Origin: Vigna angularis | Taxonomy: Eukaryota; Streptophyta; Magnoliopsida; Fabales; Fabaceae | Direction of reading: 5' to 3' | DNA length: 64,000 bases | NCBI RefSeq assembly: GCF_016808095.1 | Contig: NC_068977.1 | Location: 30,901,364 to 30,965,363 of the forward strand | In this document: positions 26,485 to 39,124 of the stretch, one piece after another | How the letters are laid out: every line of letters starts with the position of its first letter | Numbering within the stretch: the first letter of the stretch is position 1 | Made by a program: the position numbers and the translations under genes | The notes under the pieces: model-generated | Told to the model about the DNA's origin: nothing | The model's input: only the letters and a program-made list of their open reading frames with translations | The model's database searches: none

Positions 26485-28413
26485 ATGAGTGGGGTACCTA
26501 AGAGGTCTCATGAAGATTCTGTTCATCAGTCTTCAAAGCATCCACATCAAGATTCAGGTACATATTCCAAGTTGATGCCATCAGTTTCAAATGACCACCA
26601 TATTCCGTATGATATGGGTCAGGATTCCCGGGTTGCAAAGACACTCCGTACTGAACCTCGTGATGCAGATAGAAGATCTCCTCTTCATACAGTGTATCGG
26701 ATGGCATCATCTTCAAATGATTCTCATACAGATTATCCCATTGGAACTGAGAACAGGACAGAATCTAGGGATTTTAAGGAGAGTAGGGATCTCCGGTTTG
26801 AGAATCGTGATATGAACTCAGAGAAGAAGGAATTGCATGGTGAAGCCAGAAGGGATTCTCAGATTGCTAAGAGTGAGAAAGATGCACGAGTTGAAGCCAG
26901 AGGAGATGACAACAAGGATGTTAGATTTGAACGAGATAGTCATAATGATTCAAAAGGTGACATTAAGACAGATAAGGATGGCTATGGTATGGTAAGCAGC
27001 AGCAGCCACTTGAATTGGAAAGAATCAAAGGATTATAGGGGGAAGAGATTTTCTGATACTCCTGGTGGGAGTTTGGATTCCTGGCATGCATCCCGTGGCA
27101 ATACACCAGAAGTTGGAAAGGGCAGTTCAATGGCAGAAGAAAGGGACAGTTTGGAAACTCATGAAGCTGTTGGAGAAAACAAAATTGATTCTAAAAGTGA
27201 AGATAGGTTTAAAGAAAGAAAAAGAAAGGATGGCAAACATCGGGATTGGGGGGATAGGGAAAAGGAGAGAAGTGATCGCAGAAGCAGTACACCAGTTAAC
27301 AATAATAGTGGTGATAACAAAGAATCTGCCAAGGATGATAAAGATGTAGAAAAATTGGAGAGGGAGAGGAAAGATCTTCCAAAGGAGAAAGAAAGTTCAA
27401 AAGAGAGGGAAAAGGATCATAACAAGAGGGAATCCTGGAATGGCATTGACAAAGAGGCTTTGAATGAAGAGATGGAACTTGGTGATGGATCGGCAAAAAA
27501 TACTGTGCAAGAAAATGTGTTGCCAGAACAGAAAAAACAGAAAGATGTTGATAGCTGGAAAAATGTTGACGGAGAAGCTAGAGAGAGGAGGAAAGAAAGG
27601 GATGCTGATTTACAGGGAGATCGGCCTGAGAAGCGCATTAAAGTTGACAAACAATCAGAAGATGGAACTGTTCACGGGGAAGGGTCCGGAGAAAAGGAGA
27701 GGGAAGTCCATAATTATAATGTTCAACATCGTAAAAGGATCCATCGATCAAGGGGAAGCCCTCAGGTGGCCAATCGGGAGGCTCGTTTTAGATCCCATGC
27801 TCATGCCCCTGACAATGAAGAGTAAGTTCTTTTCCTCCACTTTTCTTGGTTAATTGTGTGACAACTTGCAACTTGCTCAATAAGTACTTTTCATCTAAAG
27901 TATATTTTTAATTTATTCCATGTGATTTTGTAGTTATAATAGATAAGCTTCAGAGTGCTATTAGAAATTACGAATGACTGGATAATATTTTTAATCCTCT
28001 ATATCCTTTTTTGAATTGCATTTGGGAGGACACTAACAATCTAATGTCTACATATTCACATTTTTTACCAGTAGCACATGATAGTCAACTATTGTTCGTG
28101 TATTTTACTAGCCTGAAATATGTAGGAACTACAATTGAATTTGTGGGTAAACAGCTTAACATTAATAGTATGTGTCAGAAAAGAAAGCAGTGGTGTAACT
28201 TAAGCACCTTCGAAATAGCTTAACATTAGATTAGCCAAGAAAATAGTGGTGTATTTGTCAGCTTGACATTAACTGTATTCTTTGTTCTTTCCTTAGTAGT
28301 GTTTTATATTTTCACTGTTGCTATGCTCTGTAATCAGGAGCTTGCTCAATGATGTTTTTTCCGCTATATCTTTGTGAAATACCAGATTCTATCGTTCTCT
28401 CACAATGCTATCA

Positions 28414-28501
<88 letters not shown>

Positions 28502-31500
28502 GGCCTTGGAGGAATACACTTGTGCATTTGTATGTGTATCATCAAATCATTGAATATGCTTGGACCTTTGAAGGAACAAGTTCCACAAATATGTTTATCA
28601 TCAAATCATTTGAATATACTTGTGAGAGAGAACTCTAGTTGAAGACGATTAGGCAGCAAATATGTTTATTTGCTAAATCGAAATTCAGGATGTCGATGTA
28701 ATAGTTGTTTGAATATTATGTGTGAATCTGGTTAAGAATTTTGATTGAAGATTAAGAATATGTGTGAATCTGGTTACTAACGTACTATTGCACATCGAAG
28801 AGAACTTGATTTTTGTTTCTTTTCTTGTTCAAATTGAAGTTTTTATTGCTGTTTGATTTATACCTCATTGCTGCCATTTTTTCCCATTTATGTTTTTCTT
28901 TTGACAAGTTTTCTGTTTCATTTATATTCCAGGTCTCAAGGTACCCTGCTATTTTTGTTTTACCTGGCTCAACGAATTTGGCTTGTCATAGAATTGTGCC
29001 TACATGCCATGAATTAGTTTGGGTTTTGACAGAAATTTCTCTACATGGCCCATTGGCTTATGTGATGCGTTCTCTCATTTAAGATTGGCTCATCTTCTAT
29101 TACACTTCTTTTTACTATTGTGTTGTGTCATTGTGTGATAGTACCATTGTAATGTACAATGCGCCTGTCATTCATTAGTAGTTGTTGATAGAACGAAAAG
29201 GATCAGAGGCGGATATCTTTCTCTTCTTCATGTTCATTATATTATGAGTTCTGATATTTCAGGTAAAGCAGAAGTATCTTCTGTTGTTTATAAAGTTGGT
29301 GAAAGCATGCAAGAACTGATAAAGCTATGGAAGGAATATGAATTATCTCAATCTCAAGTGGAAAAAAATAGTGAAAGTTCTAACAGTGGCCCTACTTTTG
29401 AAATTCGTATACCAGCTGAAAATGTTACCGCTACAAACCGTCAAGTGAGATGAAACTCTGTTAATATAATAGTTGAGTGTATTTTTTGGGAGGGGAGGAG
29501 GAAGTATTAGCTTTTTTGTGTGTGTTTTACATTGATAATTGTTTTTGTTGCTTCTTTCTTATTGCTGGTGAAGTCTGTGTTGAGGTTTTGCTCTCGTTTG
29601 TTTGTATATTCTTGGTTTCTGTTGTATTCTTTTACCTAGTGAGTTATGTATGTTTTATTTGTTACTTGTTAAAGAAATGTTTGAGGACTTTAATGGAAGC
29701 AACTTTTATAGTCCCTTTTATGATTGCTTTGCCTATTGCAGAAATTTGTTGAAGTACTTAAGCTAATAAATGATTTGATGAGATGAAAGTCTTTTATTTA
29801 TCTACATACTTTTTATCAACCATATTGTATGTTTAAATTTGAAATTAAGGTATGAAATTTATTTATGCTTTAGTTATTGATGTTATACCTATTTTTAAGA
29901 GTATACATTATAATGTTCAGGTTCGAGGTGGCCAGCTATGGGGGACTGATGTTTACACTTATGACTCGGATCTTGTTGCTGGTATGTGTTATTGCGAAAG
30001 GCTTGCAATGAGCTTTTTGATTGCAAGTGAAGGGATTTGACATGTTTGAAATCGGTACTGATTTTAAATTTTTGTTGCATAGTTCTAATGCATACAGGTT
30101 ATTGTCGCCCAACTGCTTCTCCACCTCCAGTGGCTGTACAAGAGTTGCGCACAACCATTCGAGTGCTACCTCCACAAGATTGTATGTCCTTATAGATCAG
30201 AAAGATGCACTCTTCATTATCTAACAGTACCTGGGTGTTTATGTGTTAAATAACATTGAATTCCATCTAAGTGATCTTGAAGTAATAACGGGGAATAAGT
30301 TTACAATAAGATGTCCTACGTTATGTATATCTATACCTATATACAAAGGAGATTCTCTTTTTCTGTGTCCACTTTTTTTTTTTCACTTTTATCCTTCAAG
30401 TTATCGTGTTATTTAACTTTAACTTATTTTTTAAATTTAACAGTTTTTTTAAAATTTAACTATTTTTCTAAATTAAATAAATAAAAATCATCTACAAAAT
30501 AAATAAAAAATATTTATAATTAAATTATAAAAATTATTTATATTTATTTTTATAATTATAATTTCATTATTTTTTATTATCACAAAAAAGTAAAAACACA
30601 TGCACGTTTTGCATGTGTTTTCACTCGTGATAAATAATCAAAATATCCCAGTTGAACTTGAGTTTGCCATTGAGTAGTTTTGAAAGGTTTAGTAGTTTTC
30701 TTTTCAGAATATATAAACATTAAATTCAGGTTTTTGTGCTGATCTTAAGATCGATTGAGCATTATGCAACTATTTAAAGTACTTGATTTGGTTTAAAGTT
30801 GTGAATCTGTAAGTGTAAATTGAGTTTCCATTGTGGTTCTAAATCTTAAAAGGTGGCATGTGTACCAGCGAAAGAATTAAAGAGAAAGAATTAGAATAGA
30901 AACTATTTTACTATTGATGTTTAAGACTTGAAACTCTGAATTTACCTTGGTACAAATACCAATCAGTGGCTTATCTGCTTACTGCTTCAAGCACTACTTC
31001 CGACTGTTTAATTGTGTGTGCATCACACATACACATACAATTTTCATTACTGTGGGTAACTGGGGTAGTTTTGTTGGTTTATCAACTTTGCAGTTACTTA
31101 TATTCATTTTTTCCATTCAAGCAGTTCAAATAATTTAGATGTTTTGTGTATAACATCAGGCTATATTTCTACCCTGAGAAACAATGTTCGATCCCGTGCT
31201 TGGGGTGCTGCAATTGGTTGTAGTTATAAAATTGAGCGGTGCTGCATTGTGAAGGTAATAAGGAAAGTCGTACAAACTGTAAAATTCTTCTTTCCTCATC
31301 CTTTCAAACATTTTCCCCGGAAGTCTTATATTCTCTTCATTGAAACAGCATCTACTATATATGTTTTTCATATAATTTAGTTCACTATTTTCCATTTCAA
31401 ACATAATGGCCTTTTCTTTGAAATATAATACGTTCTTCTAATGAGGATATTATGTATGGGATGTAAAGGGGTGCTTGTGCTTTGAGTCTGCACTTTGAAT

Positions 31501-33724
31501 CTCATTGTTACCTGCTTTATACAAGCATGTTCGTTCTCAATTGGACTGTGTAAGTGCATAAATATTTAAATTCTTTGCTTTTATTCTTTTCTCTTCAGAA
31601 AGGAGGTGGAACTATTGATCTTGAACCCTGCCTTACGCATACCTCAACCATTGAACCTACCCTTGCACCAGTAGCTGTTGAACGGACAATGACTACTAGG
31701 GCTGCAGCTTCGGTTTGTCCAGTATCTCTATTAATTTACAAACCTTTTCATATTGACTGTTGATATAATAGTTATTTCATATTCTATTCTCATCTTATTT
31801 GGCATGGCCTTTGTTCTTCAGAATGCTTTGCGGCAACAAAGATTTGTACGTGAAGTTACAATACAGTACAACCTTTGCAATGAACCTTGGTATGCTAGTA
31901 TTAGTTGGCGATTTACAGTCCAATATAATAGATTTATGTTTTATGTTGGACAACATCTATCGAATCCTAGTATGTGGTATTTTTGTAATGTATGAAAATA
32001 TCTCATCTTCAAACATTACGTTGGAGCCTGGTTTGGTAAAACTTTCCCTGTTTGGGTTTTTGTTTCCACACATTACTAAAATGCTACTTTATTTCTTTTG
32101 GTTGTCTCATGTACAAAGAAAGATTTGAAAATGGGATACATAAAGACACCAAGGTAGTTTTTTTGTGGTAATTTGAGAAAATGGGAAATGAGAATATATT
32201 TTTTCAAAACAAACAGGTCCAAATGTTTCTTATTCTTTCTCATTTAGATACGAATGCAGTTCTATTTCGCATTTTATCTTGTCTTTAGTATGTATTAATC
32301 ATAATATTTATCAGGATCAAATATAGTATAAGCATTGTTGCTGACAAGGGTCTAAAAAAGCCACTCTATACCTCTGCTCGTTTAAAGAAGGGAGAAGTTC
32401 TGTATCTGGAAACACACTCCTGCAGGTATTTTTTACATCGAAGTTATTGACCAAAATGTGTGATCTTTGTGTTATGGGCTTCACGTTTGATGTCCCTTTA
32501 GGAACCATATGCCATGAGTACTGCAATGTTCTTATCAATGCGAAACAATATTGGACTGTGTCTGAGTCACTCTCTTTTTCATTATTGCTTAATATATCTA
32601 TTTGAGCAATTTTTCACTGTTATTAGTGTTATTTTATTCTATTCCTTTTCCAATAAAATATTCCTTTTAATTTATCAAACTCTAAGGATTCACTATGATC
32701 ACGGAAGTCGGTTTCCATGTTTGTCTTCAAATCTAAGGGCTCTTGAAGTCATGAAACTGTAATTAAATGAGTCTTAATCTTTGTAGATACGAGCTCTGTT
32801 TTATTGGAGAAAAGACGGTGAAAGCTATACCAGCAACTCAGATGCATGATCCAGATACAGAGAAGTCTCAGAATCACCATCACCATCCAACAAATGGTGA
32901 CAAAGCTGATTCTGATCATGTCATGGTTGATGTGTTTCGATGGTCTCGATGTAAGAATCCTCTGCCCCAGAAAGTGATGCGGTTGATTGGCATCCCTCTG
33001 CCTCTTGAACATGTGGAGGTTTGTTCGAATCAATCTTTCATCTCCCTTCCATGAGCATGTGAATATTGTCGACAATTTTTTTTCTCCCCAGTTACTAGTA
33101 CCTATAGTATTAGTATTAAATGTCTTCATTTGCCTGGTAGTCTAGGGGTGAGGTTGGTAAGTTGGGGTGTGCTATAAAGTAGAGGGAAAATCATATAGTA
33201 GGTCTTGGGAGCAATCAAACAAAAACCAACAGAACCAATAACTTTTGCCATTGGCCTTTGGCTGTAAGCCTTTGTACATTATACCAACTACTACATTCTC
33301 TATTCTTCATACAACCCAAGGCCTTATTTGTAAACATATGAGAAATCGCTCTATTTGTTACACATATAATAATGTTATTGTAATTAATTGCAGAATGCAA
33401 ATGTACTATGTTTCATGGATTTGGTTTGGTCCTCCTTTTTTTGCTCTTTTCTATTTTTCTTGTGATGACAAATAATAGATATATTTTAAAGTGTCAACCT
33501 AATTGAGATGTCAAAAGAAATACTAACACTTAGCATGAGCTTTTATTTTATAAAATAATAATGAAAAAGAAAAAACTATACTAAAAATCCTAATTCTGCA
33601 TTTTCTGATGCAGGTGCTTGAGGAAAGCCTGGACTGGGAAGATGTACAGTGGTCCCAAACTGGTGTTTGGATTGGAAAAAAGGAATATACCCTTGCTCGG
33701 GTGCATTTCTTGTCAATGAATTAG
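26485..33724 (+). CDS. HDC1: HDC1-like histone deacetylation complex protein (Rxt3 domain), 11 coding exons
   Basis: Coding exons by splice site and frame: 26485-27821, 28933-28940, 29263-29444, 29921-29981, 30098-30181, 31160-31254, 31599-31712, 31822-31889, 32315-32425, 32787-33018 and 33614-33724. They sum to 2403 nt, or 800 residues. The first 445 residues are a disordered, charged region rich in K, R, E and D. The rest is conserved, including MQELIKLWKEYE, GGQLWGTDVYTYD, then the Rxt3-type block LRNNVRSRAWGAAIGCSY and the C-terminal LDWEDVQWSQTGVWIG. In Arabidopsis HDC1 is a scaffold of the HDA6/HDA19 SIN3-type deacetylase complex in the nucleus and affects ABA and growth responses (family knowledge). 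The order and sequence of the conserved blocks make the assignment strong. A likely polyadenylation signal (caataaaaatg) is near 33850. Confidence 0.9.
28418..28498. repeat. (TA)n microsatellite, about 40 units, in HDC1 intron
   Basis: The longest TA run in the window. It lies about 435 bases before the microexon, in the same intron. Confidence 0.95.
28933..28940 (+). other. HDC1: 8-nt microexon of the HDC1-like gene
   Basis: GTCTCAAG lies between an acceptor (tatattccag) and a donor (gtaccc). Exon 1 ends in phase 2 with GA. Joining exon 1 directly to the next conserved exon (29263) would give GAG followed at once by TAA. Inclusion of the eight bases gives E-S-Q-G and restores the frame for all remaining exons. 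This is frame evidence from the sequence; it is not confirmed by a transcript. Confidence 0.8.
30330..30627 (+). mobile_element. Helitron-like non-autonomous element in HDC1 intron
   Basis: The 5' end reads TCTATACCTATATAC, preceded by A. The 3' end has a perfect 12-bp-arm hairpin (30593-30604 with 30610-30621, loop cgttt), followed by cactcg, one change from the expected CTAG end. About 298 bases long and AT-rich, without coding capacity. Helitrons lack terminal inverted repeats and target duplications, so these end signals are the only evidence. Confidence 0.4.
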
Positions 33725-33849
33725 TTCATTGTCATGTTCTGTTTCAAACGGGGGATAGGCTGCAGCGATGATCTAATGCATGTAACTTTTAACCTTAAAA
33801 AGTAAATTTTAGTGCCTTTCTCATGTAACTTAAAATAGTTTTGTATTTT

Positions 33850-34890
33850 TCAATAAAAATGTTTAATGTTTAATTTTTCTTAATTAGGGTCGACTCTAGG
33901 AGCCTTTGTTTCCCATTGTTGTGAATGTTATCTTGAAATATCCATCCGTGGCATAATTTGTATCCATATTCTCCATAACTATTTTAAAAAAATAAAAATT
34001 AAATGATTTATTTTTAGTTAAAATTAGTATATATATGAATTAGTTTGTAAAGGCTATTTTATAACCCGTTTGTTGACGATTTTATGGAAAAATGACAACC
34101 TGGGAAAATATAGAACAGTTTTTTTTTCTCTATTTTATTGTTGCTTCCACCATATAATTTCAATAGTGACATAGGATTATATGAAATAAAGAAAATTTTC
34201 ATTTCACTTAATAATAGTACATACTGCAAATGTAATACAGAAATTTATATTAACAAAAATACTTAATGCTTCATTTAAAAAATACTTAATCCTTTATTAT
34301 TATAGTTCAATTTTAACAAAATTCAATATAAATAATTATCATTTAACGGTTAAATTAATAAAATTGACTTTCTTTTATATAATTGTTTATAGTATTCGGT
34401 AAAAGTTATATTGATATAATATATCTCTTTATATATACTTAAAATAGAATTCACATCTTCAATCATGATACTTTCATTTAATTTTTTTTCTTTCAAACTA
34501 AATATTAATTCAAATAAGCAAGAACTATTTTCGCAGGTAAAGATATCATAAAATTAGCTTATATTAGTTTGTTGGTTTGATAACGTAAAAGCAACATGAA
34601 AATTAAATTTAATGTAAATGGGGAAAAAAAATAATACCGAATATGTTTATATTTCACCAAAACAAAATTTCCCAATGGTAGTTGCACCTGTTATTGCAAA
34701 CTAGGAATGCATTACGCTGTTATAACATATACCTCCATAGAAATATTCTCATCTAAACAAAGCAACCTTCATAATTCCACTTCAATAAAACTATCATTCG
34801 ACAAAGATATACACAGCCTATACAAAATTTCAAGTTACTCACCAAATACCGAGCATTGACCATAACATCAAATTAAATCACATTAAGGTG
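33850..34890. other. AT-rich intergenic DNA between HDC1 and the Harbinger-derived gene
   Basis: No coding signal, no clear repeat ends and no terminal inverted repeat of the Harbinger type (which might have been expected here) was seen. Confidence 0.6.
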
Positions 34891-34991
34891 GTCTCAGTTC
34901 CATGCAGATGGAAGAAGATCAAAGTCATGTTGCTGCCTTTGCAACAAAACCAGAGTCACCAAGCTATGACACCTCTTCCAAACAACATGAT

Positions 34992-36382
34992 TCACCACTC
35001 ATCCCATTTAGTCAAGAAGTCATCCCACATAGATGCAGCAATTGAATCACGCAATGAGAGTGCAACTTGTCCTTCTATTGAAGAAAGCATCGGCACATCA
35101 GGAAGTTCATCAAGATCTGACATTTCCTCCACCGGAGACCCCCCAACACCATTGAATATCCAGTCATTTCTTTCTTCGTGACGGATGAAATTGTGAAGAA
35201 CACATGCGGCGATGACGATGTCACGCTGAATCTGAAAGGAATACTGAGGAGCAAGTTTAAGGATTGGGAATCTAGTTTTCAACACATCAAATGACTTCAG
35301 GATAGCACTCCTCATAAAACAATGCCTGTGATTGAACAACTCTTTTGCATTTCTTGGCAATTGATTAGCACCTCTAAACTCATAATGCTGGTATCGAACC
35401 CCTAGGAAAGGAGCAATAAACCCTTCCGTATTTAAATATCCCTTGTCAACAAGGTAATACTTTCCTATGAAATAAATCCAAAGAAAAAAAGTACATTAAG
35501 TTACTATTAGTACAATGATTAATATGGAAAGATAATAAACCTAAATCTTGAGATATACTAATAAACAAACCTTGGGGTATTTGAGGGAAATTCTGATCTG
35601 GGTCATCAAGGACTGCCCTTAACACTCGTGAATCAGTGACAGAGCCTTCCCAACCAGGATAAATGAATATAAACTGCAGGTCAAATGTGCAAGCTGCCAA
35701 CACATTTTGAGACAGGATACCTTTCTTATTACGGAATCTAGATTGATCTTTGGCTGGAACATGTGCAGGAATGTTCAAACCATCAATTACTCCTATACAA
35801 TCCTGAAATTAGAGGTGGAAGGGAGAGGTTAGATAAACTTGCACAAGCGGTATACACTAGTGAGTTGAATTACAGGTATTTACGGAGAAGAAACTCAAAA
35901 ATCATTGTAACCTTGAAATATGGATAAAATCTAGCATTATTTTGAATTTCTGGAGGCGTTGTGAGCTGAGGAGGTTGCAAAACTTCACGCGACAATGACT
36001 TAATAGCCTTCAAGACATTATTAAAATGCCGGCTAATGGTTTCACCAGAGTGTTGAAAGCGCTCTTGAATCACCCTATTACGTTCATTTTGACCAACGAT
36101 GTTTAAAAATATTGCTAACTGTTCCTCTATCATCACCCCAGAAGTATCACGCAACAGGGCTCTTTGACGGAGAATATCACACAACTTATGGAATACATGC
36201 TTGTCCATTCGCAACATTTCCTGACAGAAGTCATCATGCCCATTGAGCACTTCGATCATAAACTCGCATCTCCTAGGAGATAAACCACGTGAAGGTTGTT
36301 TGGTCAGACAGCTATAGTAATAGAATCCAGCCGCAGCAGCAACTAGTTCCATCTCATCCAATTCTAGGTCAATGTCATCCAT
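34992..36382 (-). CDS. PIF/Harbinger-derived nuclease (HARBI1/ALP1-like), 3 coding exons
   Basis: Minus-strand exons 36382-35912, 35802-35571 and 35464-34992 join in frame to 1176 nt, or 391 residues. The N-terminal part has a helix-turn-helix-like region (VFHKLCDILRQRALL, IFLNIVGQNERNRVIQERF). The DDE nuclease domain follows, with all three acidic residues in family context: first D in GVIDGLNIPA, second D in GWEGSVTDSRVL, E in DKGYLNTEGF. The C-terminal IVIAACVLHNFIR block is present. The canonical T-H after the first IDG is changed to L-N. An acceptor (tttacag) just upstream of the ATG implies a leader intron. Domesticated relatives such as ALP1 act with chromatin complexes. The intact frame and no visible terminal repeats suggest a host gene or a recent immobile copy; which one cannot be settled here. 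Confidence 0.8.
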
Positions 36383-36612
36383 GCTGATTGGTGTATCTGT
36401 AAAGATAAACTTCAAGAGTACGAATAGTAAAGATAATATCTCTCTGATATATCTAGTTCAAAATTCCAAACTCAAACTCGGTAATATAGGCATTAATCAC
36501 AAAATCAAAGAAGTAAAAGCACTAACAAACATCACCCCTTGCAGCCTATTTAACTATACAAAAGTATTGGGCAGTTTTTAACAATAAAATATGGGAAATT
36601 TTCTCAAACAAA

Positions 36613-37008
36613 TCAACTAGAGGAAACACCACATTTGCCCTGCAACCATGGCAATCGTTTTTCGTCCTTAAGAGAGATGAAAACTTCCCGGGCATTAGGG
36701 TGGTCCTCAAACAAATCCAAAGCAAGAAAGTAAATCCCCTCATCAACACCTTGCATCTCATCCAACACTTTGATGCACTTGTTTATAGAGAACCTTTCCT
36801 CATTCTTCGCGATTGCACTTGCCCTCATCTTTGAAGCAGCCACTATCTCCAACATAGCATCCACTATGGCAGCTCCAGTAGCTTTCCGGCCCCTCTTCCG
36901 GCCACCGCAAGAATTCAATGCCATGCCAGCCTGACGCTTGTGTCCATCCAATAAGTTTACATCATCTCCAGAGCCAGAAGAACCATCATCATCCACATAA
37001 GTCATTGC
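36613..37008 (-). CDS. PIF/Harbinger ORF1-like C-terminal protein, Myb/SANT part absent
   Basis: A 131-residue frame starting MTYVDDDGS. An acceptor-like tttgcag lies just before it (exon from about 37015), and a candidate donor near 37288 implies a leader intron. It matches only the C-terminal part of Harbinger ORF1 proteins ([27 protein letters not shown], then WLQGKCG). A basic patch (GGRKRGRK) may be a nuclear signal. The DNA-binding Myb/SANT domain normally in front is missing. It lies on the same strand and 230 bases upstream of the nuclease, so the two may share a promoter or a transcript. A separate start further up (37026) is possible. Confidence 0.65.
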   Translation of the reverse strand, partial: AMTYVDDDGSSGSGDDVNLLDGHKRQAGMALNSCGGRKRGRKATGAAIVDAMLEIVAASKMRASAIAKNEERFSINKCIKVLDEMQGVDEGIYFLALDLFEDHPNAREVFISLKDEKRLPWLQGKCGVSSS

Positions 37009-37009
37009 C

Positions 37010-37445
37010 ACTGCAAACATCATCAATCAATGTGCATGCAAATCATGTCTCAAATTCTCGATGCCAATTGCAAACCACCGCATAATCTAACAATTAACAT
37101 AATACAGCATTGCAACCAAAAAACAAAGTATGTATAAATTTAAAACTCCAACCAAAAGGGAAAAAATTCCCAAAGCACGGACAATTGAGTCCCAGAGTCA
37201 TAAAAATATCAAATTGTCAGCAATAAACAAAAATTCAAAAACCCCAATGGAAGTAAGAATTCTACAATAAAGAAAAATCCTCGCACCTTGTCCCGTATTC
37301 TTTCAATTTCTTAAGTGGCGGGCAGGAAAGCGCGGAGAAATCCTGTCTATGTGAGTGAAGAGGTGAACGGAAATACGAAATCGTGAAACCCTAACTTTAT
37401 TGTGTATGTTAGAAATTCTGAAAGAAGAGAACAGTGGCAAAACTT
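37010..37445 (-). promoter_or_regulatory. Leader and promoter side of the Harbinger-derived pair
   Basis: Read on the minus strand: a candidate leader exon from about 37440 to 37288, ending in acaag with gtgcga as donor, then an intron to about 37016. Not confirmed by transcript data. Confidence 0.4.
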
Positions 37446-38046
37446 CACGACCTTCTCAGTTTCAAACGCGGCGTTTTACTTGTTAGTGGTCACAAGTTAC
37501 TCCTTACTCTAGTGCACTATAACTATTACAATTTTGTTTTTTCAAAAATCAAATTATACATATTTATCATTGTATTAGTAATTAAATAACTTTCTCAATA
37601 TGTGATAAAAAATAATAATATAAATTTAGTAAAGGTTACTATCATTCTCATTTCACTAGCGAAAACATGGGAAGCGCAACTTTGTTTATATATTTTTATT
37701 TATACTAAAATAATATAGTTTTAAAAATATGTATAATTTTTATAATTCATTGCTTCTATAGTTTTATTATTTTTACGATTAATTAATTAAAAATATATGA
37801 AAATAACACTGTTCAAAAAATATATATATAATTTCGTAAAAATAACATTAAAAAATTATGTGATGGTTATTTTTAAAAATAAGTTATTTAAGTATTTTAA
37901 AATAAAAAGTAGTTATCTAATTACTCATATGGAAGAGTATTATTCAAGAAAAATAAAATAAAATAAAAAACTCGCATATCAATAGCGTTAAGAGTTTGTT
38001 TGTTACAATAGAATGACCAATTTCAAAATAACAAACACAACAAACG
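37446..38046. other. AT-rich intergenic DNA between the Harbinger pair and the PPR gene
   Basis: Bidirectional upstream region. No repeat or gene recognised. Confidence 0.6.
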
Positions 38047-39081
38047 ATGTTTTTCCCCAAACCCTCAAACGTAACTCTGAAATCCCTCTCCACTCTACGT
38101 CGTCGTTTCGCAACAGCCCTAATTACTAAACCCTTCCCCGACGATCCCACCGGTGCCTACTACGATGAAGTCGCCGCCGACGCCGTCAGCTCCGGCGACT
38201 ACAGTGCTCTACGGGACGTCCTCAACAAGCGCGTTCAAGACGGCTTCAACAACAACAAAAGCAGTTTCAGTTTCCTCACTCACTCTAATTGCTCTCCCTC
38301 CCTCATCGATAAGCTCGTTGAAACCATCTCCCATCTCAATGAAGGTTACACGCGCCGCAACGCGCTCGACTTGCTTGTCGCGCGCCTCTGCAAGATCCGA
38401 CGCAGGGAGGAGGCGCTTCGCGTGATCGAGTCATTGGCGCGTGGTGGCGTCTGTGTCCCAACCGCGTGGACTTTCTATCCCATCCTCAGGTCCCTCACAA
38501 GGGAGAGGTCCCTCGACCACGCGAGGGGCGTGGTGGATTTAATGGCTGAGCTCGGTATTGGGCTGGACCAGATAGGCTACAACGTTTTTCTCAAGGCCTA
38601 CTGTTACGCCGGAGACTTTGATGAGGCGGCCGGAGTTTTGAGGAAAATGGAGGAAGAGGGTATTGCGCCGGATGCACGTACGTTTGACACGTTGGTGTTG
38701 GCCGCGTGTAGGGCGGGAAAGGTGGATGGTGCAATGGTGATACTGAGGAGGATGGTGGATGATGGAGTGCCCATGCTGTACTCAACGCACATGTATGTTA
38801 TTAGGACCCTTTTGAGAATGAAGTGCTATGAACATGTTATGAGGTATGTAAGGAGTTTTGTTGGGAGGGATAAGTTGTTGGATGCTGAGCTTCTTGGTGT
38901 TTTGGCTAGCAAGTTGGTGAATTTGAAGAAGGAGGAAGAAGCAATGTCAATTTTGGTGGAAATGAAGCAAAGGGGTGTGCCAATGGGTTATAAACTGAGA
39001 GAATTTTATAAAATGAATGCTAGAAAGAAAAATGGTGCAAGGGTTGGTGGTGTAGTTGAAGAAGGTGGAAATGGAGTGTAG
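38047..39081 (+). CDS. P-class pentatricopeptide repeat protein, intronless, 344 aa
   Basis: Single-exon gene. The N-terminus is basic and hydroxylated with few acids (about residues 1-30, LKSLSTLRRRFATAL), as in mitochondrial or plastid transit peptides. PPR motifs are readable at about residues 142-176, 177-211 (YNVFLKAYCYAGDFDEAAGVLRKM) and 212-245 (FDTLVLAACRAGKVDGAMVILRRM). Weaker ones flank these. No E, DYW or SMR domain follows, so it is P-class: RNA binding for organelle transcript stability, splicing or translation. It is short for the family. The coding GC content is far above its flanks in the first half. Its 3' flank runs straight into sequence duplicated from SFT2 intron 1. Confidence 0.85.
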   Translation: MFFPKPSNVTLKSLSTLRRRFATALITKPFPDDPTGAYYDEVAADAVSSGDYSALRDVLNKRVQDGFNNNKSSFSFLTHSNCSPSLIDKLVETISHLNEGYTRRNALDLLVARLCKIRRREEALRVIESLARGGVCVPTAWTFYPILRSLTRERSLDHARGVVDLMAELGIGLDQIGYNVFLKAYCYAGDFDEAAGVLRKMEEEGIAPDARTFDTLVLAACRAGKVDGAMVILRRMVDDGVPMLYSTHMYVIRTLLRMKCYEHVMRYVRSFVGRDKLLDAELLGVLASKLVNLKKEEEAMSILVEMKQRGVPMGYKLREFYKMNARKKNGARVGGVVEEGGNGV

Positions 39082-39124
39082 TGTGGATGTGATGTGTGGA
39101 AAATGAAGATTCAGATTACATTAG

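Noticed and set aside
27296..27650. Antisense frames within the first HDC1 coding exon
   Set aside because: Shadow frames of the low-complexity charged region; no independent family signal.
28349..28642. Tyr/Ile-repeat proteins
   Set aside because: Translation of the (TA)n tract in an HDC1 intron; the same holds for similar frames at 51835 and 54079.
36372..36581. Plus-strand frame between the two Harbinger-derived genes
   Set aside because: Sits in the intron and leader region of the minus-strand nuclease, with no coding features.
38153..38792. Other-frame proteins within the PPR gene
   Set aside because: Ser/Thr/Pro-rich shadow frames of a gene whose sense frame has clear PPR motifs.
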